40,901 nt of DNA from assembly GCA_945901025.1 (NCBI GenBank), contig CAMDJW010000003.1:171337-212237 (forward strand), read 5' to 3'. This document shows positions 1 to 10,600 of the stretch, piece by piece. The position numbers were made by a program, and so were the translations under genes. This DNA comes from Spirosoma fluviale. GTDB taxonomy: Bacteria; Bacteroidota; Bacteroidia; Cytophagales; Spirosomataceae. Within the stretch, counting starts at the first letter, position 1. Each line of letters begins with the position of its first letter. A model generated the notes under the pieces. That model was not told where the DNA came from. It made no database searches and saw nothing but the letters and a program-made list of their open reading frames with translations.

Positions 1-19
1 TTTCATTTTTACAATTCCA

Positions 20-1540
20 ATGTCCTTAAAAAAAATACAATCTGCCCTCATATCTGTTTATTATAAAGATGGTTTAGAGCCCATTATTCGATTGCTTCAC
101 CAACAAGGCGTTACGCTTTATTCAACGGGTGGTACACAGTCTTTTATTGAAGAATTAGGTATCCCGGTTATTGCCGTGGAAGATTTAACGGGCTATCCTT
201 CCATTTTTGGAGGGCGCGTTAAAACATTACACCCGAAAGTTTTTGGCGGAATTTTATATCGGAGGGATTTGCCTTCTGATGTGGAGGTTGCGAAGCAATT
301 TGAAATACCTGCCTTGGATTTAGTGATGGTGGATTTGTATCCATTTGAGGAGACGGTTGCCTCGGGTGCGTCTGATGAAGATATCATTGAGAAAATTGAC
401 ATTGGTGGCATTTCGTTAATTCGGGGAGCTGCCAAAAACTTCAACGATGTGTTGATTGTGAGTTCTCGTGAGCAATATGGAGAAGTGGAGTTGATATTGA
501 AAGCGAATGGAGGGTCGACGACTTTAGACCAAAGAAGAAATTTTGCTCAAAAGGCGTTTTATGTTTCTTCTCATTATGATGGTGCGATTCAGCGCTATTT
601 TGCAGGTGATTCAGCGGATTTAGCTAACTACACGAGTTTGGCATCCAGCTCGTTGAGATATGGGGAGAATCCGCACCAACAAGGTACATTTTACGGCGAT
701 TTGGAAGCGTTGTTTGACAAATTACATGGCAAGGAATTGTCTTACAATAATTTAGTGGACGTGGATGCTTGTTTATCTTTATTGGATGAATTTGAAGAAA
801 CGGCTTTTGTGATTATTAAGCATATGAATGCTTGTGGAGTGGCGACGGGTAAAACGGTAAGGGAAGCGTATGACAAGGCTTTATCTTGCGATCCAATTTC
901 TGCTTTTGGAGGTGTTTTAGCTACGAATCGAGAAGTGGATCAATCGGCAGCGGAGTCTATTAATCCCTTATTTTGCGAGATATTAATTGCCCCTTCCTTT
1001 ACGGCGGAGGCATTAGCCATTTTGCAATCCAAGAAAAATAGAATTTTATTGAAGCGTAATCAAGTAGATTTTCCAAAGAAAATGTTCAAAACATTGCTCA
1101 ATGGAGTGTTGGAACAAGATAAGGATTTGGTGATGGAGGGGGTAGGTGATTTCAAGACTGTGACTAAAATTGTTCCTTCGGATGAGCAAAAGCGCGCATT
1201 AGCGTTTGCACTTAAGATTTGTAAGCATACGAAATCAAATACGATTATACTGGCCAACGATGGACAATTGTTGGCTTCAGGTGTGGGTCAAACATCTCGA
1301 GTGGATGCGTTAAAGCAAGCGATAGATAAAGCAAAAGAGTTTGGTTTTGATTTGAAAGGTTCCGTCATGGCTTCGGACGCATTTTTCCCTTTTCCGGATT
1401 GTGTGGAGATTGCCTGTAATGCGGGAGTGGTTGCGGTTACTCAGCCAGGTGGGTCGATCAAGGATCAGGATTCTATAGATTATTGTGATGCAAATAATAT
1501 GGCCATGGTGATGACAGGAATACGTCACTTCAAGCACTAA
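20..1540 (+). CDS. purH: Bifunctional AICAR formyltransferase / IMP cyclohydrolase
   Basis: This cytosolic enzyme does the last two steps of de novo purine synthesis: formyl transfer from 10-formyl-THF to AICAR, then ring closure to IMP. The 506-aa length fits the family. The N-terminal third is the MGS-like cyclohydrolase domain (STGGTQSF near residue 35, then GRVKTLHPKVFGG). The rest is the AICARFT domain, with the KHMNACGVATG segment near residue 270 and SDAFFPFPD near 455. The ATG at position 20 begins a canonical N-terminus (MSLKKIQSALISVY), so the gene is complete although its promoter lies outside the window. The next gene, gyrB, starts 124 bp downstream, so the two may be separate transcripts. 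I see nothing unusual in it. Confidence 0.97.
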   Translation: MSLKKIQSALISVYYKDGLEPIIRLLHQQGVTLYSTGGTQSFIEELGIPVIAVEDLTGYPSIFGGRVKTLHPKVFGGILYRRDLPSDVEVAKQFEIPALDLVMVDLYPFEETVASGASDEDIIEKIDIGGISLIRGAAKNFNDVLIVSSREQYGEVELILKANGGSTTLDQRRNFAQKAFYVSSHYDGAIQRYFAGDSADLANYTSLASSSLRYGENPHQQGTFYGDLEALFDKLHGKELSYNNLVDVDACLSLLDEFEETAFVIIKHMNACGVATGKTVREAYDKALSCDPISAFGGVLATNREVDQSAAESINPLFCEILIAPSFTAEALAILQSKKNRILLKRNQVDFPKKMFKTLLNGVLEQDKDLVMEGVGDFKTVTKIVPSDEQKRALAFALKICKHTKSNTIILANDGQLLASGVGQTSRVDALKQAIDKAKEFGFDLKGSVMASDAFFPFPDCVEIACNAGVVAVTQPGGSIKDQDSIDYCDANNMAMVMTGIRHFKH

Positions 1541-1627
1541 TTTTTTTCACTGATTTATTAGTTTTTAAGCGGATAAATCCTTATTTTTAAACATTAAATT
1601 CTAAATTTTTTCGGATGTAGATTCATT

Positions 1628-1643
1628 AAGGATTGAAGTCCTT
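1628..1643 (+). other. Small hairpin in the gyrB leader
   Basis: AAGGA and TCCTT arms enclose a 6-nt loop, followed by TTTT, about 20 bp before the gyrB start. It could be a weak transcription pause or just chance in an AT-rich spacer. The rest of the 1541-1664 spacer shows no exact TTTG / TAnnTTTG promoter pair. Confidence 0.25.
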
Positions 1644-1661
1644 TTAACCATTTATAAATAA

Positions 1662-3635
<1,974 letters not shown>

Positions 3636-3638
3636 GGA

Positions 3639-3857
3639 ATGATTTTTGATTTTAAATCTTTTCATTTGAGTAGCATTCATGCAGAGTCTGATCAAGATCG
3701 ACAGCTGATTAATGTAGAGCTAAAAAATCTTTATGATTCCTTAACCCTTGACGAAAAGCAAACATTTAATTTGGAACTTCAAAAGTTTTTGATGTCTGAA
3801 GTAGGCAGATTAGGTTCTGACTCTGAGGCGATTAAAAATCAAATTTCAACCAATTAG
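3639..3857 (+). CDS. Conserved-looking hypothetical protein, 72 aa
   Basis: I do not recognise a family. The protein is small, soluble and mostly alpha-helical by composition, with no signal peptide, membrane segment or cysteine. Its charge is mixed and it has a helical stretch rich in Leu, Glu and Lys (LKNLYDSLTLDEKQTFNLEL). It starts with ATG 3 bp after the gyrB stop, and ppk1 begins 5 bp after its own stop. This tight spacing on both sides, with no reading-frame damage, is the main support that it is translated. A role tied to gyrase or polyphosphate is only a guess from position. Confidence 0.7.
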   Translation: MIFDFKSFHLSSIHAESDQDRQLINVELKNLYDSLTLDEKQTFNLELQKFLMSEVGRLGSDSEAIKNQISTN

Positions 3858-3862
3858 AAAAA

Positions 3863-6151
3863 ATGGCAAATACAGATCAACCTACAGATTCAAATTCGAA
3901 TGACAAAGATTCTCAGCCTGGGAATCTTTTGTCTTTCTTGAGACCCAAAAATTGGAAAATCAATTTATTAGCTTCTAAGGATCCTACTTGGAAATCGGAT
4001 AAATCCATGCAAAAATCGCATGAGATTCAATTAAAGGCAAAGTTTATTTCTCGGGATCTTTCTTGGCTTAAGTTTGATGAACGTGTGTTGGACCAAGCAC
4101 TAGACAAGTCGAAGTCTCTTTTTGATCGATTGAAATTTTTAGCTATTACGGCGTCTAATTTGGATGAGTTTTTTACGATTCGAATTGGTTCCTTGTATAA
4201 TTACATTGATTTTGGGAAGGAGCGAACGGATTATTCAGGTTTGCGGGAAGTTCCATTTAAGCAAATGCTTATTTCATCGGCTCAAGAATTTAGCCAGGAA
4301 AAGCATCGATTATTTGTGGATGATATACTTCCTTTGTTTACAGAAAACGGATTGCTTTTAGCTTCTTTTTCTGATTTGACCACGGCAGAACAGACGGAAG
4401 TAGAAACCTATTTTAATCGGACGATTTATCCGATGTTGACGCCTATGGTTTTTGACCATACGCATACATTTCCGAGTTTATTGGCGAAGACCTTGATTTT
4501 TGGGGTTGTCACTATTGGAGTGCCTGAAAAAAAAGGGGGTAAGGGAAAATCTGAGCGTGATCGCAAAATATCTTTTGTTCAAATCCCACTTAATTTAGCT
4601 CGGTTTTATGTGATTGAGCGGGAGGATAAAATTGTCTTTTTGCCGATTGAAGAATTGATACGCCAACAATTACAAGTTCTATACCGAAATGTAGAAATAG
4701 AATCCATGACCCTTTTTAGGATTACTCGAAATGGGGATTTTGATTTAGTGGAGCATGAGGACACCGAAACAGATTTTGTTGACGAGATAAAAAAGAAAAT
4801 TAAAGACCGCCGTCTAGGCCGAGTGACCCGCGTAGAGGTGGAGCAGCAACATTCCGAATTCTTGTTGGGCGAGATGTTGAAACGCTGGTCTTTAGAAAAG
4901 TCTGATATATTTGTTAAGACAGCCATTTTAGACTTTACTTCTTTTTGGCAGATATTAAAGCATTCCGAATTTAAAGGACAAATGGCAATTAACCCGCCCG
5001 TGGTACCGCCATTAGGTTTAAAGTCCATTCAAATTGGCGATATTTTTGACACCATGAAGCGCGGGGATATCCTCTTGCATCATCCCTATAATAATTTTGA
5101 GCCGGTTATACAGCTATTAGAACAGGCGGCAGATGATCCCCATGTGTTGGCGATTAAAATTACCTTATACCGTATTTCAAAAAATTCGAGAATTGCGAGT
5201 GCTTTATTGCGTGCAGCTGAACAAGGTAAACACGTTTCGGTTCTCTTTGAGGTGAAGGCGCGTTTTGATGAAGAAAATAATATTCGTGAGGCTACGAGGC
5301 TTCAAAAAGCAGGTTGTTTTGTGATTTATGGAATACCAGGCTTGAAAACGCATACTAAATTATTGCAAGTGATTCGGAATGAGGGTACGCATGTGATGAG
5401 TTATGCTCATTTATCTTCTGGGAATTACAATGAGGATACGGCTAAATTATATACGGATTTAGGTTTGTTGACGACGGATATTCGAATTACGCAAGATATC
5501 GCCGAGTTCTTCAATGTAATTACGGGTCATTCAATGCCTACGCATTACGAACATTTAATTACGGCCCCTCGGGATATGCGAAACCGTTTGATTGAGATGA
5601 TTGAACATGAGGTCGACAATCATAAAGCGGGATTGCCCGCAGGAATTTGTTGGAAAATCAACTCATTGCAAGACACGCTTACCATGGAAGCGCTTTATAA
5701 GGCATCTAAGGCTGGGGTTCCCATCTTGTTAATTGTTCGTGGAATTTGTTGTTTAAGGCCACAAAGACCAGGCTTGTCGGAAAATATTTACATTAAATCC
5801 ATTGTAGGGAATTATTTGGAGCACACCCGGATTTTCTATTTTCATAATAATGAAGATCCAAAAGTTTATGGTGGTTCCGCGGATGTCATGGTGCGAAGTT
5901 TCGATCGACGAATAGAATCTTTATTTGAGTTGGTTAATTCGAGGGCAAAAAACTTGGCAATCACCATTTTAAATTGGAATTTGCGTGACACGGTTAATTC
6001 CTATGAGATGCAAGAGGATGGAAATTACTGGAAGGTGGAAAGCGATGAGCCCTTTAATATTCATGAAGAATTTTATCATTTAAATGAAGAGGATTTAGTG
6101 GACTTGGTTCCATTTGATAATTATACATTAAATTTAACGAGTAAGGAATAA
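3863..6151 (+). CDS. ppk1: Polyphosphate kinase 1
   Basis: PPK1 reversibly transfers the ATP gamma-phosphate to a growing polyphosphate chain. The 762-aa protein is somewhat longer than usual (about 690-700 aa) because of a polar N-terminal extension of roughly 50 residues before the FISRDLSWLKFDERVL start of the N domain. The two phospholipase-D-like C domains carry the catalytic histidines: H497 in GLKTHTKLL (the autophosphorylated residue in the E. coli enzyme) and H516 in YAHLSSGNYN. Their spacing of 19 residues equals that of H435/H454 in E. coli. NYNEDTAKLYTDLGLLT and the C-terminal RGICCLRPQ are also family signatures. It lies 5 bp after the 72-aa gene, apparently in one operon with gyrB. 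Confidence 0.96.
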   Translation: MANTDQPTDSNSNDKDSQPGNLLSFLRPKNWKINLLASKDPTWKSDKSMQKSHEIQLKAKFISRDLSWLKFDERVLDQALDKSKSLFDRLKFLAITASNLDEFFTIRIGSLYNYIDFGKERTDYSGLREVPFKQMLISSAQEFSQEKHRLFVDDILPLFTENGLLLASFSDLTTAEQTEVETYFNRTIYPMLTPMVFDHTHTFPSLLAKTLIFGVVTIGVPEKKGGKGKSERDRKISFVQIPLNLARFYVIEREDKIVFLPIEELIRQQLQVLYRNVEIESMTLFRITRNGDFDLVEHEDTETDFVDEIKKKIKDRRLGRVTRVEVEQQHSEFLLGEMLKRWSLEKSDIFVKTAILDFTSFWQILKHSEFKGQMAINPPVVPPLGLKSIQIGDIFDTMKRGDILLHHPYNNFEPVIQLLEQAADDPHVLAIKITLYRISKNSRIASALLRAAEQGKHVSVLFEVKARFDEENNIREATRLQKAGCFVIYGIPGLKTHTKLLQVIRNEGTHVMSYAHLSSGNYNEDTAKLYTDLGLLTTDIRITQDIAEFFNVITGHSMPTHYEHLITAPRDMRNRLIEMIEHEVDNHKAGLPAGICWKINSLQDTLTMEALYKASKAGVPILLIVRGICCLRPQRPGLSENIYIKSIVGNYLEHTRIFYFHNNEDPKVYGGSADVMVRSFDRRIESLFELVNSRAKNLAITILNWNLRDTVNSYEMQEDGNYWKVESDEPFNIHEEFYHLNEEDLVDLVPFDNYTLNLTSKE

Positions 6152-6177
6152 AAAATACACCAATGAAATTGATATAG

Positions 6178-7416
6178 ATGGAACGATTTACTGGCCTTTT
6201 GGGCATTGTGCTGATTTTAGGAGTTGCTTTTTTAATGTCGAATAATCGGAAAGCAATTAATTATCGAACCGTGGGGGTGGGTTTATTATTGCAAGTTCTG
6301 TTAGCTGTCTTTATTCTTAAGACCGCAGTGGGGCAATCTCTTTTTCAGTGGCTTGGTGATAGTATCAATACGCTGTTGGGCCAAGCGGATAAAGGTGCAC
6401 TTTTTGTTTTTGGTTCGCTCGTTGATCGTAATTTAATGACGAAGGCTTTTGGTCCTGGCAATGATTACATATTCTTTTTCAAAGTGGTTCCTACCATTAT
6501 TTTTGTGGCCGTTTTAGTGAATATGTTTTATCATTTGGGAATATTGCAACGGATTGTTTCAACCATTGGAAGAGGTGTACATTGGTTGATGGGCGTGAGT
6601 GGTGCAGAGGCCTTATCAAATGTGGCATCTACTTTTGTAGGACAAGTGGAGGCTCAAATCATGATCAAGCCTTATTTAAAAAATATGACAAATTCGGAGT
6701 TGATGGCTTCGATGACAGGTTCTTTTGCTTTTATTGCGGGTGGAGTCATGGCCGTTTATATATCTTTAGGAGTCCCTGCAGCCTATTTATTGGCCGCTAG
6801 TTTAATGGCTGCTCCAGGAGCTTTAGTCATTTCAAAAATCATATTCCCGGAAACGGAAAAGTCGGAAACGGAGGGTGAGGTAAAACTTTCCATTGAAAAG
6901 ACACATGCTAATTTGGTAGATGCTATTGCTTCCGGAGCGAGTGAAGGGTTAAAAGTTGGCCTAAATGTGATCGCTATGCTGATTGGTTTTATCGCTTTAA
7001 TTGCTTTGGTAGATTTAGGCTTGGGCCAATTAGGTGGGTTGATCAACATGCCTACTTTATCGATGAATTTAATTTTGGGAAAGGTATTTTCTGTATTTGC
7101 GTTTGCGATGGGAGTTCCGGCTGTGGATATTGAGGTGGCAGGTGCTTTAATGGGGAAGAAAATGGTTGTCAATGAGTTTGTTGCTTATTTAGATATGGTT
7201 AAAATTAAAGATACGTTAAGCCCAAAAACCATTGCCATTACCAGTTTTGCGTTATGTGGCTTTGCTAATTTTTCTTCCGTTGCCATTCAAATTGGCGGAA
7301 TAGGTGAGTTGGCCCCAACTCGCCGGTCCGACTTAGCCAAATTAGGTTTTAAAGCCTTAATTGCTGGAACCTTAGCTTCTTATTTATCTGCCACATTAGC
7401 TGGTTTACTCTTGTAA
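6178..7416 (+). CDS. NupC-family concentrative nucleoside transporter
   Basis: This is an inner-membrane importer of nucleosides coupled to H+ or Na+. At 412 aa it matches bacterial CNT proteins. It shows the N-terminal membrane segments, the gate-like region, and the conserved GQVEAQIMIKPYL, SFAFIAGGVMAVYI and SGASEGLKVGLNVIAML segments. The last region has GVPAVDIEVAGALMGKK and a Gly/Phe-rich GFANFSSVAIQIGGIG, all typical of this family. Exact substrate and coupling ion cannot be read from the sequence. It starts 26 bp after ppk1 and its stop is 1 bp before the dnaG ATG, so dnaG translation is probably coupled to it. Confidence 0.92.
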   Translation: MERFTGLLGIVLILGVAFLMSNNRKAINYRTVGVGLLLQVLLAVFILKTAVGQSLFQWLGDSINTLLGQADKGALFVFGSLVDRNLMTKAFGPGNDYIFFFKVVPTIIFVAVLVNMFYHLGILQRIVSTIGRGVHWLMGVSGAEALSNVASTFVGQVEAQIMIKPYLKNMTNSELMASMTGSFAFIAGGVMAVYISLGVPAAYLLAASLMAAPGALVISKIIFPETEKSETEGEVKLSIEKTHANLVDAIASGASEGLKVGLNVIAMLIGFIALIALVDLGLGQLGGLINMPTLSMNLILGKVFSVFAFAMGVPAVDIEVAGALMGKKMVVNEFVAYLDMVKIKDTLSPKTIAITSFALCGFANFSSVAIQIGGIGELAPTRRSDLAKLGFKALIAGTLASYLSATLAGLLL

Positions 7417-7417
7417 T

Positions 7418-9388
7418 ATGCGCATTGATCCCGAAACCGTTGAGCGAATTAAGCAAGCGGCTGCGGTGGCAGACGTCATCGGGGACTATGTAACCGTTAA
7501 AAAAAAGGGGGCTAATTATTGGGCTTGTTGCCCCTTTCATGGAGAAAAAACTCCTTCTTTTTCTATCTCGCCGAGCAAAGGAATTTATAAGTGTTTTGGT
7601 TGTGGCAAAGCAGGCGATTCGGTTCGTTTTGTCATGGATATTGAAGGCCTTGGTTATGGGGAAGCCCTGAGGCATTTGGCAAAAAAATATGGCATTGACA
7701 TCCAAGAAGAGGAGATGACCGATGATCAGATTTTGCGTCAAAATGAACGTGAGAGTTTGTTCATCATGCTAGATTATGCCAAAGAATTTTTCAAAAAACA
7801 GTTATATGATACGGAGGAGGGGAAGTCTATTGCCCTCCCTTATTTTAAAGAAAGAGGTTTTTCAGATTCAACCCTACAAGCGTTTGATCTAGGATATAGT
7901 CCAGAGGCTTGGGATGCTTTATTGAAATCTGCGCTTAAGCAGGGATTCTCTCAAGAGATTATTGAAAAGGCGGGTTTGGTTACTCAAAAAAATGATGAGG
8001 GTAAAGTATATGACCGATTTAGAAATCGGGTTATTTTTCCTATTCATAATGTTTCGGGTAAAATAATTGCTTTTGGTGCGCGTATTTTAAGAAATGATGC
8101 AAAATCAAGCCAAGCAAAATACCTCAATTCCCCTGAGACGGAGGTCTATCATAAATCATCGAGTCTTTATGGAATACATCAAGCAAAAAATGAATTAAGG
8201 AGATTGGACGTGTGCTACCTGGTTGAGGGATATACCGACGTAATTTCTTTGCATCAGGCGGGTATTAAAAATGTGGTTGCTTCCTCAGGTACATCCTTGA
8301 CCATTGAACAAATTAAATTAATTGGGCGCTTTACCCAACATATTACCGTTCTGTATGATGGGGATTCTGCTGGGATAAAAGCCGCATTAAGAGGAATGGA
8401 CCTTATTTTAGAAGAGGGTTTGCAAGTTAATTTAGTCGTTTTCCCGGAAGGTCAAGATCCTGATAGTTATGTTAGGAAAATAGGCTCAGAGGCTTTTGTT
8501 GAATACATCAAAAAAGAATCCAAAGATATTATTTCATTTCAGGCCAATTTGTTTTTAAAGGAGGCCGGTGATGATCCGTTTAAAAGATCTGAATTGATTA
8601 AGGAAATGGTGCTGAGCATTTCTAAAATTCCTGATGCTATCCAGCGAAGTCTTTTTATTCAGAAAACATCTTCTTTAATGCGCTTAGAGGAAGATGTGTT
8701 GTTGGCCGAAATGAATAAAATTCATTTAAAGAATTTAAAACAAAGAGGAGGAGGTAATTCGCAAACAGGAACTTCACCCATTTCGAATCAAGCGTTTACG
8801 GAAGTCCAAAATTTGATTGAGCCTGTTTCAGAAACGGGTATTGAATCGTATCAAAATTTAGCTTTTTACCAGGAATCTGAATGCATTCGTTTACTGGTCA
8901 ATTTCGGTCATTTGGAAATAAATCCAGAAAAAGCTCCTGGTGTTTCTGTTACGCAGTATTTATTGGAGGAATTAGATGGAGTATTATTCCAAATGCCTTT
9001 GTTTAATAAGTTGATGGAAATATGTAAAACTGAATTTAAAAATAGCAATAGCCTAAAACCTGAATTTTATTTACATCATACTGATGAAGAAATCCAACGA
9101 TTTGCCGTTGATTGCTCATCAGAGAAGCATAATTTGTCTACCACTTGGAAAGATCGCCATGAAATTAAAGTGACGAATGAGGCTGAAATGTTGGAAGATT
9201 TAGCCTATAAAAATGTGTTGAGGTTACGTAAAGTATACAATGATCAGAGGTTACAGGAATCGCTGGACTTGATGGCTAATTTCCAAGGCGATCCTAATGA
9301 CATGAATGATTTACTGGTCAATTTCATCAGGCTTAAAGAAGTTCAAAAAAATATATCCCAAGAATTAGGAACCGTCATTGAAAAATAA
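7418..9388 (+). CDS. dnaG: DNA primase
   Basis: DnaG lays down RNA primers at the replication fork. The 656-aa protein has the full layout. An N-terminal CHC2 zinc-binding domain has ligands C38, H41, C59 and C62 in CPFHGEKTPSF and YKCFGCGKAGD. The catalytic TOPRIM core follows, with YLVEGYTDVISLHQAG (E270) and LYDGDSAGIKAALRG. Last comes a long C-terminal helicase-binding region. The C-terminal part is hydrophilic and variable, as usual. The ATG is 1 bp after the transporter stop and gives the canonical start MRIDPETVERIKQAA. The next gene begins 26 bp after its stop, so the operon likely continues. Confidence 0.97.
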   Translation: MRIDPETVERIKQAAAVADVIGDYVTVKKKGANYWACCPFHGEKTPSFSISPSKGIYKCFGCGKAGDSVRFVMDIEGLGYGEALRHLAKKYGIDIQEEEMTDDQILRQNERESLFIMLDYAKEFFKKQLYDTEEGKSIALPYFKERGFSDSTLQAFDLGYSPEAWDALLKSALKQGFSQEIIEKAGLVTQKNDEGKVYDRFRNRVIFPIHNVSGKIIAFGARILRNDAKSSQAKYLNSPETEVYHKSSSLYGIHQAKNELRRLDVCYLVEGYTDVISLHQAGIKNVVASSGTSLTIEQIKLIGRFTQHITVLYDGDSAGIKAALRGMDLILEEGLQVNLVVFPEGQDPDSYVRKIGSEAFVEYIKKESKDIISFQANLFLKEAGDDPFKRSELIKEMVLSISKIPDAIQRSLFIQKTSSLMRLEEDVLLAEMNKIHLKNLKQRGGGNSQTGTSPISNQAFTEVQNLIEPVSETGIESYQNLAFYQESECIRLLVNFGHLEINPEKAPGVSVTQYLLEELDGVLFQMPLFNKLMEICKTEFKNSNSLKPEFYLHHTDEEIQRFAVDCSSEKHNLSTTWKDRHEIKVTNEAEMLEDLAYKNVLRLRKVYNDQRLQESLDLMANFQGDPNDMNDLLVNFIRLKEVQKNISQELGTVIEK

Positions 9389-9414
9389 GCTAATTTTGCT
9401 TGATTGATAATCCC

Positions 9415-10521
9415 ATGAAAAAAATACTTATCCTCTTATCATTGGGTCTACTCCCATCGCTTGGTTTAGGTCAAGGATGTATTGCAGTTCGTCACATGAG
9501 TTGCGCCGTAGGATCTGGACCTAATTCAAACACATTAATGTCTCCGGGTCAATGGCAAGTTTCCTTAGGGATGCGTAGCCTCCATTCTTACAAACATTTC
9601 GTAGGTACAGAATATCAGCCACAAAGGGAAACTGAGGGCACGAACGTGATCAACAATACACAAAGTGCAGATTTGGGAATTAGTTATTCAGTGACGGGTC
9701 GCTTGTCGGTGAGTGCCAACTTACCATTTTCTTATAACGACCGAACCTCCTTGTATGAACATTATGGGAATTCGATAGCGGTAAATCCAGGAAGGAATCG
9801 ATTTGAAACAAAATCTATAGGAATTGGTGATGCTCGTTTAACCGCTAACTATTGGATTTTAGATCCATTAAAACACCCCAAAGCAAATGTTATGTTGGGC
9901 CTAGGTGTCAAATTGGCCACTGGGAATTCAAACGTTAAAGACGTGGTGCATCGCCGTAAAGCGGACGGTTCAGATTATACATTGGAAAAACCGGTAGATC
10001 AGTCGATCCAATTAGGTGATGGAGCGATCGGATTTAATGTAGAAGTTCAAGGATATAAGCTTTTGGGAACTAAATTACTCTTATATTATAATGGGTTTTA
10101 TCTCTTAAGTCCACAAAATGTGAATGAAACAGAACAGTTTGCTTCTGATAAACCCATCACAGATTTGATGATTCGGTATCATTCAGTAGCAGATCAGTTT
10201 GCTGCGCGAGTGGGAGTTGCTTACGATTTGATTCCTACCAAAGGGTTTCAAGTTATGTTAGGTGGTCGTATGGAAGGAATACCTTCCAATGATCTTTTAG
10301 GTAAAAGTGATGGTTTTAGACGTCCAGGGTATATTATTTCTCTTGAGCCAGGAATTTCTTATTCCAAGTCAAAAAATATGTTTTCCTTAACGATGCCTCT
10401 AGCCATTGTTCGAAACCGAATTAAAAGTGCATTTGATTTAAAAGACCCTTCTGGATTAAGACATGGCGACGCGGCTTTTGCTGATTATTTTATTTCAGCG
10501 ATTGTAAGTCACCGTTTTTAA
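9415..10521 (+). CDS. Outer-membrane beta-barrel protein (transporter-like)
   Basis: This 368-aa exported protein has a Sec signal peptide (MKKILILLSLGLLPSLGLGQ) and alternating amphipathic strands ending in ...VSHRF, a typical terminal aromatic of an outer-membrane barrel. It resembles the broad 'MetA-pathway of phenol degradation / transporter' barrel group (PF13557-like), which says little about substrate. The mature N-terminus has two cysteines, C22 and C29, in GCIAVRHMSCAVG. These could form a disulfide or bind a metal. I chose the ATG at 9415 over an upstream TTG in frame at 9400, because it gives a proper signal peptide. It lies 26 bp after dnaG and a strong terminator follows. Confidence 0.72.
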   Translation: MKKILILLSLGLLPSLGLGQGCIAVRHMSCAVGSGPNSNTLMSPGQWQVSLGMRSLHSYKHFVGTEYQPQRETEGTNVINNTQSADLGISYSVTGRLSVSANLPFSYNDRTSLYEHYGNSIAVNPGRNRFETKSIGIGDARLTANYWILDPLKHPKANVMLGLGVKLATGNSNVKDVVHRRKADGSDYTLEKPVDQSIQLGDGAIGFNVEVQGYKLLGTKLLLYYNGFYLLSPQNVNETEQFASDKPITDLMIRYHSVADQFAARVGVAYDLIPTKGFQVMLGGRMEGIPSNDLLGKSDGFRRPGYIISLEPGISYSKSKNMFSLTMPLAIVRNRIKSAFDLKDPSGLRHGDAAFADYFISAIVSHRF

Positions 10522-10538
10522 TTTTTTTGTAAGTATAA

Positions 10539-10582
10539 AAAAACGCTAACAAATTTGAGAAACTCAAAATGTTAGCGTTTTT
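10539..10582. terminator. Two-way intrinsic terminator
   Basis: A 12-bp perfect stem (AAAAACGCTAAC at 10539-10550 and its complement at 10571-10582) is extended by an inner TTTGAG/CTCAAA stem at 10554-10568 with a 3-nt loop. A and T tracts flank it on both sides. It sits between two convergent genes and should stop transcription from both directions. Confidence 0.85.
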
Positions 10583-10600
10583 ATTTTAAAATTTAGGGAA

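Noticed and set aside
1628..1643. gyrB leader hairpin as a riboswitch or supercoiling sensor
   Set aside because: Only a 5-bp stem in a short leader, with no conserved aptamer core.
4606..5028. Open frame of 140 codons antisense to ppk1
   Set aside because: Low-complexity Ser/Arg/Lys composition typical of the shadow of a conserved gene; no motif, no neighbour support.
9400..9414. TTG start upstream of the barrel protein (adds MIDNP)
   Set aside because: The ATG at 9415 gives a standard signal peptide; the five extra residues add acidic charge before it.
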